Assembly (NCBI RefSeq): GCF_026004055.1
Contig: NZ_BPIJ01000003.1
Coordinates: 344,406-408,405 of the forward strand
Reading direction: 5' to 3'
Length of the DNA: 64,000 nt
From: Meiothermus sp.
GTDB lineage: Bacteria > Deinococcota > Deinococci > Deinococcales > Thermaceae
Of the stretch, positions 19,843-27,555 are shown in pieces. The position numbers were made by a program, and so were the translations under genes. The notes beneath the pieces are model-generated. The model saw only the letters and a program-made list of their open reading frames with translations. It was not told where the DNA came from and did no database searches. The first letter of the stretch is position 1. Each line of letters starts with the position of its first letter.

Positions 19843-20736
19843 ATGCGCGTTATCGTAATTGGGGCCAGGGCAAGCTTGCTGGCACAAGCCCAGACCCGCT
19901 GGGTGGTAGAACGCTTGAAGGAAAACTGGCCCGAAACCGAGTTCAAAATACGCACCATACAATCCAAAACCGCCTCCGAAGCAGGTGCCATCGAAGCCCT
20001 GCGGCAAGCACTTAGCAAGCGAGAGGTAGATATTGCGGTGTATTCGCTCAAACACCTGCCCACCCAGGAGGTGGCCGGGATCAACCTGGTGGCTGTGCCC
20101 AAGCGGGTTGAGCCCCGCGAGGCCCTGGTAGGCCGGAGCGCCAAGCGACTGGAGGAGCTGCCCAAAGGGGCCGTGGTGGGGGTCAACAGCCTGCGGCGCA
20201 GGGCCCAGCTGCTGGCGTACCGTTCCGACCTCAACATCCGCGACCTCGAGGGCGACGTGGACGACCGCCTGGCCGCACTCGGAACCGGCGAGTACGACGC
20301 CATGATCATCGGTGCGGCCAGCCTGCTGCGGCTAGACCTGAGAAACCGCATCGACCAGTTAATCGACCCCGAAATCGTGCTGCCCGCGCCCGGCCAAGGC
20401 GCTTTGGGCCTCGAGGTACGCCAGGGGGACGACTGGGCCGAGGAGCTGGCTTACAGCCTCAATCACCGGGCCTCTTTTGTCCGCACCACCGCCGAGCGGG
20501 CCTTCCTGCGGGCCCTGGGAGCGGGGGATGGCTGTGCAGCCGCCGCGTTGGCCACCTTAGCAGACGACGATAGCTTGCTGCTGCAAGGCGTGGTAGCCTC
20601 GCCCGATGGGCGCGAGCTCATCCGGGCCGAGATCGAGGGCGATGCGGAGGAAGCCGCCGAGCTTGGACACGACCTGGCCCAGGACTTGCTGGCCGAAGGC
20701 GGGCGTGAGATTTTGGGCTTGGTACAGGCTCGGTAG
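19843..20736 (+). CDS. hemC: Divergent hydroxymethylbilane synthase (porphobilinogen deaminase)-like protein
   Basis: Clearly of the HemC fold: [20 protein letters not shown] (residues 116-124), [13 protein letters not shown] (181-193) and Cys231 in the position that carries the dipyrromethane cofactor. However, the active-site block normally VHS(L/M)KD reads VYSLKH (67-71), so the catalytic aspartate (Asp84 in E. coli) is His71. The flexible segment before it (usually containing GKGLFTKE) is missing, and RGNV is EGDV. It could be a working variant or a non-catalytic paralogue. GAGG sits 5 bases before the ATG and TAATAT lies upstream. It is followed by a Fur-family gene. Confidence 0.8.
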   Translation: MRVIVIGARASLLAQAQTRWVVERLKENWPETEFKIRTIQSKTASEAGAIEALRQALSKREVDIAVYSLKHLPTQEVAGINLVAVPKRVEPREALVGRSAKRLEELPKGAVVGVNSLRRRAQLLAYRSDLNIRDLEGDVDDRLAALGTGEYDAMIIGAASLLRLDLRNRIDQLIDPEIVLPAPGQGALGLEVRQGDDWAEELAYSLNHRASFVRTTAERAFLRALGAGDGCAAAALATLADDDSLLLQGVVASPDGRELIRAEIEGDAEEAAELGHDLAQDLLAEGGREILGLVQAR

Positions 20737-20841
20737 CCCTGGAAAGGTTTTCGCGTTCACCCCAGGGAATCGCGGTTTCGTGCTAAACTCTAGTGGATAA
20801 GTCGGGATTGCCGACCGGTCATCGCCTGGAGTACAGCCGTT

Positions 20842-21234
20842 ATGGGAATGAAACGTTTGACCAAGCAGCGCAAAGCCGTCCTCGAGGTGGTTCGCAGTGC
20901 CAAGGGCCACCACCCGGATGCTGCTTGGGTGTACACCGAAGTCCGCAAGCAGGTACCCAGCATCAGCCTGGGCACGGTCTACCGCACCCTGGACGCCCTA
21001 ACCGAGGAAGGCTACCTGGTTCCGCTCTCCCGCCCCGGCGAGGCCCTGCGCTACGAGGCCAACCTGGACGGGCACCTGCACATGGTCTGCCGCAAGTGCA
21101 ACCGCTTTTTCGACATCGTGCAGCCCCTGCCCGACCTTTTGAGCGAGGTCAAGGCCAGGTACCCCGCCTACCACATTGAAGACGTGCAGGTCGAGTACCA
21201 CGGCATCTGCCCCCAGTGCCGCGCTCAGATGTAG
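20842..21234 (+). CDS. Fur-family metal-responsive regulator (PerR-like)
   Basis: 130-residue Fur/PerR/Zur family protein. The N-terminal winged helix spans about residues 4-70 (recognition region ISLGTVYRTLDAL), then the dimerisation domain with HLHMVCRKC (77-86) and CPQC (123-126). The two CxxC pairs form the structural zinc site, and the histidines could bind the regulatory metal. It is short, as in PerR-type members. It follows hemC by 105 bp, which would suit peroxide or iron control of haem synthesis, but no operator was identified. The last 10 bp overlap the convergent hydrolase gene. Confidence 0.88.
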   Translation: MGMKRLTKQRKAVLEVVRSAKGHHPDAAWVYTEVRKQVPSISLGTVYRTLDALTEEGYLVPLSRPGEALRYEANLDGHLHMVCRKCNRFFDIVQPLPDLLSEVKARYPAYHIEDVQVEYHGICPQCRAQM

Positions 21235-22115
21235 CCCCCTACTGCAAAATTAAAAATTAGGCGTACAAGTTCCAACGGTTTTTCCTGTTGCGGCAAGTGC
21301 CCACAACCCGGAATGATGTGCAGTTTAGCACCGGGAATCCAGCCTGCCAGGGTTCGGCCTGCCTCGGCAGGGACTACCCAATCCTGCTCGCCCCACACAA
21401 TCAGGGTAGGGGCCCTTAGCTGGCCCAACCGGGCCGGGCTGGGATGACCCAGCAACCCTTCCAGGGCCAGCCAACGGAAGGTGGAGAAAAAAGCCCGCCG
21501 CTGCTCATCGCTCCAGACCCGATCCCAGACCCGTTCCCGTAAAAACTGGCGATCCTCGGGGGGCAGGACGTCCAGGTTGGCATAGTAGGGCCGCAGGCTT
21601 TCGTAGGCAGCGTCCTGTGAGCCCCGGAAACTATTGTAAATTTTTTCGCCCTGGCCCGGAATCAAAAACATAAGCTGCACCCGATTGAGCCTGCTTCGCA
21701 GGGGCGGGCCATCCACCAGCACCAGCCGGCCCGCCAGGTCGGGGCGGTGCAGCGCCACCCGCAGGGCCACGGCAGCTCCCATGGAGTTTCCCACCAGCAC
21801 CGCCTGGGGAATCTTCAGATGCTCCAGTAGCGCGACCACCGTATCGGCAAAAAAGCGAAGGGTGTAGGCCCGTTTGGGGTGGTCGGAACGGCCAAACCCC
21901 GGCAGGTCGAGGGCCACCACCCGGCCCTGCCCCGCCAGAAGCGGAAACACCTTGCGCCAACTATCGGCCTCGTCGCCTAGGCCATGAACGAGTAAAAACG
22001 TGGGGCCTTGGGACGGAGCAGGCCCCGAGTCGTAGAGGTGTAGCCCAAGCCCATTGACCATAAGCCTGCGCTGGTAGGGTTTGAGATTCTCGGGAACGGT
22101 AAATTTGGGTTTCAT
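21225..22115 (-). CDS. Alpha/beta-hydrolase
   Basis: 296 residues with a canonical alpha/beta-hydrolase fold: HGLGDEADSW (oxyanion loop, 44-53), nucleophile elbow GNSMG with Ser111, acid in GEQDWVV (about 255) and catalytic His in GCGHLPQQE (about 276). A cap region lies between about 140 and 215. Members include esterases, C-C hydrolases and haloperoxidases; the substrate cannot be told. It converges with the Fur-family gene (10-bp overlap), and its 5' end faces the repeat-filled gap at 22.1-22.8 kb. Confidence 0.85.
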   Translation of the reverse strand: MKPKFTVPENLKPYQRRLMVNGLGLHLYDSGPAPSQGPTFLLVHGLGDEADSWRKVFPLLAGQGRVVALDLPGFGRSDHPKRAYTLRFFADTVVALLEHLKIPQAVLVGNSMGAAVALRVALHRPDLAGRLVLVDGPPLRSRLNRVQLMFLIPGQGEKIYNSFRGSQDAAYESLRPYYANLDVLPPEDRQFLRERVWDRVWSDEQRRAFFSTFRWLALEGLLGHPSPARLGQLRAPTLIVWGEQDWVVPAEAGRTLAGWIPGAKLHIIPGCGHLPQQEKPLELVRLIFNFAVGGYI

Positions 22116-22141
22116 AGGTTGTTCGCCGATAGTCTATAGCT

Positions 22142-22750
22142 TACAGCGCTCTTCACAGACGTGGCCACCCACGAAAACGAGAAGGGACAAGCGTGCCTCA
22201 CCGAGGTGAGGCACGCTTGTCTGCGTTACGTCTGGGCCAGGTTAGCCACGTTGTGGCTATGGCATAAGCCATTCCCTGGCAGCCGCATGTTACGCACTGG
22301 GGCGTGGGCCACGGGTGCTTGGGTTTCGAGTTTCCCGGCGGCCACTGTTCTGTCCAGGACAAAAGATTCTTAGTGGTCTGGTAACAAAATACGCAGTATG
22401 GGGTTTAGCCTTCAGAACGCGCCGTGTCTCGTAAACCTGGGCCTTCGGTGCCTTGCCTGTACGGTCATGCGAAAAGCACCCCACCCCGCTTCGCCCCTTC
22501 CCTCCCCTACTGCGTAGGGGAGGCCAGGTGGGGTGGCTGACCTGGCCCTTCACGCAGCGGATTGAGGGCCTTGCCTGATACCCTCCCCCACCCTCCCTAC
22601 GCGGTAGGGAGGGCGTTTTTAGGCCATCGCGGGGGCCGAAGTGGGATGGAATCTCTACATCGATGTATTCGGTGTGCGGTACAAAACTTCGGAAATTTAG
22701 TTACCAGACCATTAGTCCCCGATGGCTCGATATTTGTGAAGAGTGCTCTA
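22142..22750. repeat. E2 inverted-repeat element, copy a (interrupted by M1)
   Basis: Termini TACAGCGCTCTTCACA (22142-22157) and TGTGAAGAGTGCTCTA (22735-22750) are inverted copies. The inner sequence, including GTGCCTCACCGAGGTGAGGCAC, matches the copy at 53261-53514 in opposite orientation. A 338-bp M1 element is inserted at 22374-22711. Without it, E2a is about 267 bp. No transposase is encoded. Confidence 0.8.
22374..22711. mobile_element. M1 MITE-like element, copy a (338 bp)
   Basis: Terminal inverted repeats TGGTCTGGTAAC / GTTACCAGACCA, flanked by TTAG on both sides (22370-22373 and 22712-22715). It is nearly identical to the copies at 39685 and 52921. The interior has GC-rich palindromes but no transposase; two open frames inside are chance frames. 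It is nested in E2a. Confidence 0.85.
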
Positions 22751-22799
22751 TGGTCTATAGACCCCCAACTTCTCCCCCACGCTTGTACTCTCCTCATAT

Positions 22800-23450
22800 T
22801 CAGATGGCGTCTGCCAGGCGCTTGTAGACTTCGGGCATGACAGGCTTGGCGCCGCCGTCGGCCCAGCTAAAGCGCAGGTCTATCAGATTACCAGAGCCCA
22901 CGCCCATCCCATTGGGGAATAGGGGGGTATAGTCCAGGGTACCCGGGACTTCCTCGCCCCCAAAGGTCTCTCTAAAGCGCTTGACCTCGAGGGGATGCCC
23001 AAAGTGAAAGGCGTAGGTATAGATCCCCTCCTGCCACATAAAGCGCGGCATAAGGGGGGGTTCGGCCAGTTCGCCCCTTCGACGCAAAAAAATCGAGGCC
23101 CGGCCCGGGCGCAGCCTTAGGGTGGCTTCCAACACATCGCCCAGGGCCCCAAAGCTACCCACAAAGGGCCGCACCAGGTCGTAGCCCTGGACGTTTTTGA
23201 CGGTAAGGCCCCCGGCCTGAACAGTATGGCCTCTGGGCGACCTGAACTTGAGCCCCAGCACCTCGCTCCCCATAAAAAAAGTCTGGGCGAACCCGCCCCG
23301 TTTGAGCAGGCCGTCCAGCCCCCCCGGTAGCTCCACCGGTGGGAACGGCAGAAACAACCCTTCAGGCAGCGCCTCCCAGACTTCCAGGAGCCTCGTATCG
23401 CCGGTGGCGATGAGGTACTGGTCGGCAGCGGAGACCTTCAGAACCGGCAT
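22800..23450 (-). CDS. GlcE-like FAD-binding oxidase subunit, short form
   Basis: 216 residues resembling the FAD-binding subunit of glycolate oxidase. Conserved GGLTVKNVQGYDLVRPFVGS (about 81-100) and FGALGDVLEATLRLRP match the GlcE/FAD_binding_4 signature. GlcE proteins are usually about 350 residues; the N-terminal PP-loop of the flavin domain is reduced to a few residues. It may need GlcD- and GlcF-like partners, none of which lie in the window. ATG 23450 has TAGCAT 6 bases upstream, a leaderless pattern. The 3' end lies 50 bp from element E2a, but a normal-looking C-terminus argues against truncation by it. Confidence 0.65.
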   Translation of the reverse strand: MPVLKVSAADQYLIATGDTRLLEVWEALPEGLFLPFPPVELPGGLDGLLKRGGFAQTFFMGSEVLGLKFRSPRGHTVQAGGLTVKNVQGYDLVRPFVGSFGALGDVLEATLRLRPGRASIFLRRRGELAEPPLMPRFMWQEGIYTYAFHFGHPLEVKRFRETFGGEEVPGTLDYTPLFPNGMGVGSGNLIDLRFSWADGGAKPVMPEVYKRLADAI

Positions 23451-23473
23451 GTCTTTATGCTATTCGCCCCGGC

Positions 23474-25000
23474 CTAGCGGAACAACCCACAGCGCAGGGG
23501 GTAGGGGTCAGGGATCAGGCCGGGCCGGGTATCAAAGCCCATCGCATAACCGCTCTTTGTCTCGGGCCAGCCCTGCAAATAAGGCTCGCCGGTGCGGGCA
23601 AAGTGGAGCCACTGAGACTGGATTGCTTGGGCCAGGGGCCGGGAACTGTCCAGCGCCTCTGCGGTCAGGAACAAGGCCCACGAGGGCCAGGTAGTCTCGG
23701 TACCAAAGAGCAAGGGCAGTTCAATACCGTGGAAGCTGCCCAAGAAATCCAGTACCGGCGACACCCAGGTCACCAGGTAGCTGTAGGTGGGGGCGTGGCG
23801 GGCCTGGGCGGCCCCGGCAGCCAGCGTGGGGCAGAGCAGGATTCGGTCGGTCTGGAAGTAGGCCCAGGCTTCGGCGGGGGCGGCGTAGCGGGACTGGTAG
23901 AGCTGCCGTGCCCGCTCCCCCTGACCGGGGAGCTTGGCCTCGACCCACTCGGCAAACCCAGCCCAGTCGGAGGGGCCTGCAAGACGCTCACCCCAGGTCT
24001 CCTGTGCGGTGGCTCCCACAATCAGGGGAATCCCCTGGGCTACCCCTTCGCGCAGGGCTTGCAAAGGTACCTTATTCAGCCAGACCCCATCCAGATGGGG
24101 CTTCCAGGGCACCTCGGCAAATTCTCCGGCCTCGACCCTTTGCAAGAGCGCCCCGATGCTGCGGTCTTCGGGGGGAAAAAGGCGCTCCAGAGGAATCCGC
24201 CGCAGGCAGGCCAGGTCGCTTGCAGTACAGCCCATCTGGGCGGCCCACCGACTGCCCCAAGCGAAACCTTGCTCGAGGGTTCGCACATACGCACACCCGC
24301 CCGACTGGAGGATGGCCTTGTGAAAAAGCCCTTTTGCGCTGGGGGTCGCCATCAGCGTGCAGACCGCCATCCCCCCCGCCGACTGCCCAAAGAGCGTTAC
24401 GTTGTCCGGATTGCCACCAAAGGCGCCTATATTCCGCTGCACCCAGCGCAGGGCCTCGAGCATGTCCAGAAGCCCGTAATTGCCGGTGGAGCCGCGGAGG
24501 TCTTCGGCCTGCAATGCAGGCAAAGCCAGCCAGCCCAGCGAGCCCAGCCGGTAGTTGAAGCCCACCACCACCACTCCCTGTGCAGCCAGTGCGGTACCGC
24601 CGTAGAGGGGCTCGGCCCAGCTTCCGCCGGTGTAGCTTCCCCCATGCACCCAGACCATCACCGGATAGCCCTCCGATGGAGGTGGCGCCAGGGGCATCCA
24701 GACCCCCAGGTTCAGGCAGTCTTCGCTCTGGGGAGGAATATAGCCACCCAGCCGGGTGGTAAAAACCCCCCGCTGCGGACAGGCCGGGCCCGGCTCGGTG
24801 GCTTTGAAGACCCCCTCGAGCCGCAGCACCGGCACCGGGGCTTTCCAGCGCTCGGCCTGGGCGTAGGGGATGCCCAAAAAGTAGGCCACCTGGGCTTTTT
24901 CGTTGAGGCCCCCCTGCAAGCGCCCTTGGGGTGTAAGCACCCACACCGAATGCCCATAGGCCATGCCCAGCAAGACCGCCAGTGCCCAGATCCCGCGCAT
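23474..25000 (-). CDS. Type-B carboxylesterase, exported
   Basis: 508-residue secreted esterase/lipase of the carboxylesterase B family. Signal peptide [16 protein letters not shown], then [18 protein letters not shown] (conserved disulfide cysteine), the oxyanion HGGSYTGG, and GQSAGG with the nucleophile Ser207. C-terminal [11 protein letters not shown] carries the catalytic His region. ATG 25000 is chosen over an in-frame TTG at 25015. It hydrolyses carboxylic esters of unknown origin, probably in the periplasm or outside the cell. It ends 24 bp before the GlcE-like gene on the same strand. Confidence 0.9.
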   Translation of the reverse strand: MRGIWALAVLLGMAYGHSVWVLTPQGRLQGGLNEKAQVAYFLGIPYAQAERWKAPVPVLRLEGVFKATEPGPACPQRGVFTTRLGGYIPPQSEDCLNLGVWMPLAPPPSEGYPVMVWVHGGSYTGGSWAEPLYGGTALAAQGVVVVGFNYRLGSLGWLALPALQAEDLRGSTGNYGLLDMLEALRWVQRNIGAFGGNPDNVTLFGQSAGGMAVCTLMATPSAKGLFHKAILQSGGCAYVRTLEQGFAWGSRWAAQMGCTASDLACLRRIPLERLFPPEDRSIGALLQRVEAGEFAEVPWKPHLDGVWLNKVPLQALREGVAQGIPLIVGATAQETWGERLAGPSDWAGFAEWVEAKLPGQGERARQLYQSRYAAPAEAWAYFQTDRILLCPTLAAGAAQARHAPTYSYLVTWVSPVLDFLGSFHGIELPLLFGTETTWPSWALFLTAEALDSSRPLAQAIQSQWLHFARTGEPYLQGWPETKSGYAMGFDTRPGLIPDPYPLRCGLFR

Positions 25001-25149
25001 GGTATTGTGTCGCAACTATCAGTTTTGAGTTGTGTCTAGCGCTCAAAAATATGGGCCTCAGGCTGAAAGCTCATGGCCCGCCAGGGTGAACCTTCCTGCG
25101 AGGAACTGAAACCCCAAGCGCCCATCGCTTTTGGCATTCAGCTATTTTC

Positions 25150-25665
25150 TTACCAAAGATACAGCACCGCAATTTTGAAGGGATAGCGGTCGGAGAGGCC
25201 TACCTCGAGGGCCACCGGATCCAAGTAGAGCCGCCCGCCCAGGCCATAGGCCAGGTTGAAGCCCCCCTCGAAGCCCAGCCCCACATAGCCCGAAATGGCC
25301 CCGCCGGGAATCTCGAGGCTGGTCACCGGCCCCAGGTGGAAGCCAAAAAGGCTGCCCGCCGTGTTGAAGCTCAAGTCGACTCCCAGACCCGCCGAGAGCG
25401 AGAGATCGGCTACCGTGAGGGCCGGCAGCAGGTTGGCCTTGAACAGGGCCCAGACTTCCACATTGTCGAAGCTGGTAGGTACGATGACCTCGAGATCCAG
25501 CCCGGTATCGATGCCCAGCGGGCTAAAGGGCAGGCCCATACTCCCCTGCACCATCAACCCACGCCCAACCCCAAACCCCAACCCCACGGTGTTTTCGGGG
25601 TAGGCCGGGGCCTGGGCCAAGGCGAAACCAACCACTAAAGTCAGCAAGGCAACGAGTCGCTTCAT
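25150..25665 (-). CDS. Exported hypothetical protein, possible small outer-membrane barrel
   Basis: 171 residues after start ATG 25665, which has GGAGGAACC just upstream. A signal peptide (MKRLVALLTLVVGFALAQ) precedes a Gly-rich mature part with alternating hydrophobic residues (VGLGFGVGRG, VGLGFEGGFNLAYGLGGRLYLD) and a C-terminus ending in aromatic/hydrophobic residues (KIAVLYLW), typical of outer-membrane beta-strands. No enzymatic motif. Function unknown; a small barrel or periplasmic beta protein is inferred. Confidence 0.65.
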   Translation of the reverse strand: MKRLVALLTLVVGFALAQAPAYPENTVGLGFGVGRGLMVQGSMGLPFSPLGIDTGLDLEVIVPTSFDNVEVWALFKANLLPALTVADLSLSAGLGVDLSFNTAGSLFGFHLGPVTSLEIPGGAISGYVGLGFEGGFNLAYGLGGRLYLDPVALEVGLSDRYPFKIAVLYLW

Positions 25666-25832
25666 GGTTCCTCCAAAATCTGCCCCATCATAACAGGGCC
25701 TCATCAGAGAAGCAGTACCCCGCCCTACGGGGCTACCGAATCCAGGGTTTGGCTCGAGCGGCCAGACCAGAAGAGCCGTAAGAGCCTACGGGGTTCTTGG
25801 CGCCTCGCTGCGCATACTTGAAACCGGCTATC

Positions 25833-25880
25833 TACACAGTTGTGTAATATTTTTTGTGTGTAGCGATATAAAAAGTACAC
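25833..25880 (+). promoter_or_regulatory. Inverted repeats and AT-rich promoter region upstream of aceA
   Basis: TACACA-GT-TGTGTA (25833-25846) is a near-perfect palindrome. A second repeat GTGTA (25858-25862) / TACAC (25876-25880) brackets TATAAA (25867-25872), a plausible -10. The arrangement suggests an activator or repressor site for the glyoxylate-shunt gene. No -35 consensus is seen. The rest of the 25666-25962 gap is unremarkable. Confidence 0.5.
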
Positions 25881-25962
25881 GTTTTCGCAAGTGTTGCTTA
25901 CCAGGATATACACGCATCGGAAGTCTGCTGTTCAGGCCATACTCAAAACAGGAGGATTTACT

Positions 25963-27258
25963 ATGTCTAAACTGACCCCCGAGATGAAGCTGGAAGCCGA
26001 TAAGCTGCGCCGTGAATGGGAAACCAACCCTCGCTGGAAAGGCATCCAACGCGACTATACGCCCGAAGATGTGGTGCGCTTGCGACCTAGCATTCTGCCC
26101 GAGCAGACCCTGGCCAAGGTGGGGGCCGAGCGGCTGTGGGAGCTCTTGCACACCCGCCCCTACGTGAACACCTTTGGGGCCTACACCGGGGCTCAGGCCG
26201 TGCAGATGGTGAAGGCGGGCCTGGAGGCCATCTACCTTTCGGGCTGGCAGGTAGCTGCCGACGCCAACCTGGGCGCCCAGACCTATCCGGATCAGTCACT
26301 CTACCCCGCCAACTCGGTTCCGGCAGTGGTCAAACGCATCAACAACGCCCTCATGCGGGCCGACCAGATTGAGCGCAGCGAGGGCAAAACCGACCGCTAC
26401 TGGTACGCCCCCATCGTGGCCGACGCCGAGGCCGGGTTTGGCGGCCCCCTGAACGCCTTCGAGCTGATGAAGGGCATGATCGAGGCCGGGGCCGCGGGGG
26501 TGCACTGGGAAGACCAGCTCAGCAGCGAAAAGAAGTGCGGCCACCTGGGGGGCAAGGTGCTGATCCCCACCTCCCAGCACATCCGCACCCTGAACGCCGC
26601 CCGGCTGGCCGCCGACGTGATGGGCGTGCCCAGCGTCATCATCTGCCGCACCGACGCCGAGGCCGCCACCCTGCTCACGAGCGACATTGACGAGCGCGAT
26701 AAGCCCTTTGTGAAGGAGGGCGAGCGCACCCCCGAGGGCTTTTACCGCATTCGCAACGGCCTCGAGGCCTGCATTACCCGTTCGCTGGCCTACGCCCCCT
26801 ACGCCGACCTTTTGTGGATGGAGACCAGCACCCCTGACCTGGAAGTGGCCCGCAAGTTCGCCGAGGCCATTCACCGCGAGTTCCCCGGCAAGATGCTGGC
26901 CTACAACTGCTCTCCCAGCTTCAACTGGAAGAAGAACCTCGACGACGAAACCATCGCCAAGTTCCAGCGGGAGCTGGGGGCTATGGGCTACAAGTTCCAG
27001 TTCATCACCCTGGCCGGCTGGCACAACCTCAACTACCGCACCTTCGAGCTGGCCAAAGGCTACAAGGAGCGCGGCATGAGCGCCTTTGTGGAGTTGCAGC
27101 AGCTCGAGTTCGCCGCCGAAAAGGAGGGCTTCACCGCCGTCAAGCACCAGCGCGAGGTGGGCGCGGGCTACTTCGACGAGGTGCTGATGGCCATCACCGC
27201 CGGACAGGCCTCCACCGCGGCCCTGATAGGCTCCACCGAGGAAGCGCAGTTCCATTGA
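25963..27258 (+). CDS. aceA: Isocitrate lyase
   Basis: Glyoxylate-shunt enzyme cleaving isocitrate to succinate and glyoxylate. 431 residues from ATG 25963, which has a perfect AGGAGG 7 bases upstream; the longer frame from 25891 lacks such support. The catalytic signature KKCGHLGGK (190-198, Cys192) and [14 protein letters not shown] are intact, as are the WEDQ metal-site residues. Malate synthase is not in the window. Expression is probably controlled by carbon source through the palindromic upstream region. Element R1b starts at the base after its stop codon. Confidence 0.96.
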   Translation: MSKLTPEMKLEADKLRREWETNPRWKGIQRDYTPEDVVRLRPSILPEQTLAKVGAERLWELLHTRPYVNTFGAYTGAQAVQMVKAGLEAIYLSGWQVAADANLGAQTYPDQSLYPANSVPAVVKRINNALMRADQIERSEGKTDRYWYAPIVADAEAGFGGPLNAFELMKGMIEAGAAGVHWEDQLSSEKKCGHLGGKVLIPTSQHIRTLNAARLAADVMGVPSVIICRTDAEAATLLTSDIDERDKPFVKEGERTPEGFYRIRNGLEACITRSLAYAPYADLLWMETSTPDLEVARKFAEAIHREFPGKMLAYNCSPSFNWKKNLDDETIAKFQRELGAMGYKFQFITLAGWHNLNYRTFELAKGYKERGMSAFVELQQLEFAAEKEGFTAVKHQREVGAGYFDEVLMAITAGQASTAALIGSTEEAQFH

Positions 27259-27452
27259 TACCGGATTCAAAAAGATACCCTTCAAAACCAAAAACCCAGA
27301 GGCTATCTTTTTGAATCCTAGAGCACACCCCCCCCTGACGGTCGGCGAAAAAAACGTCTCCCTTCCAAGGGGCGGTATCGCCCTCAGCTACGCGGATAAC
27401 TTCGGTCGGGTTAGTTCGTCACCGAATGGTGACGAACTAACCGAATCTGGTA
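27259..27452. repeat. R1 palindromic repeat, copy b (long form)
   Basis: 194 bp, inverted relative to copy a, starting at the base after the aceA TGA. Ends TACCGGATTC / GAATCTGGTA, flanked by TGA (27256-27258) and TGA (27453-27455). It holds an extra segment (about 27325-27410) absent from copy a but shared with copy d. It separates aceA from its likely terminator. Confidence 0.85.
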
Positions 27453-27471
27453 TGATAGTTCGCAGTTGAAC

Positions 27472-27501
27472 AAACACCCGCCTTTCCCGGCGGGTGTTTT
27501 G
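27472..27501 (+). terminator. Intrinsic terminator (aceA, possibly bidirectional)
   Basis: ACACCCGCC, a TTTCCC loop and GGCGGGTGT form a 9-bp stem followed by a T run. A-residues on the other side allow function for the convergent gene as well. Located 216 bp after aceA, beyond R1b. Confidence 0.8.
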
Positions 27502-27555
27502 CTTTGGTGGCCACCCTTATCTCTACGGTGAATTTGACCATCACCATGGGATCGT

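Noticed and set aside
22290-22553. Open frames inside M1 elements (also at 39580-39864 and 52792-53100)
   Set aside because: They recur only because the repeat recurs; no domain, and they cross the element ends into unrelated sequence.
23603-25039. 478-codon plus-strand frame opposite the carboxylesterase
   Set aside because: Antisense shadow; the minus strand encodes a complete esterase with signal peptide and GQSAGG.
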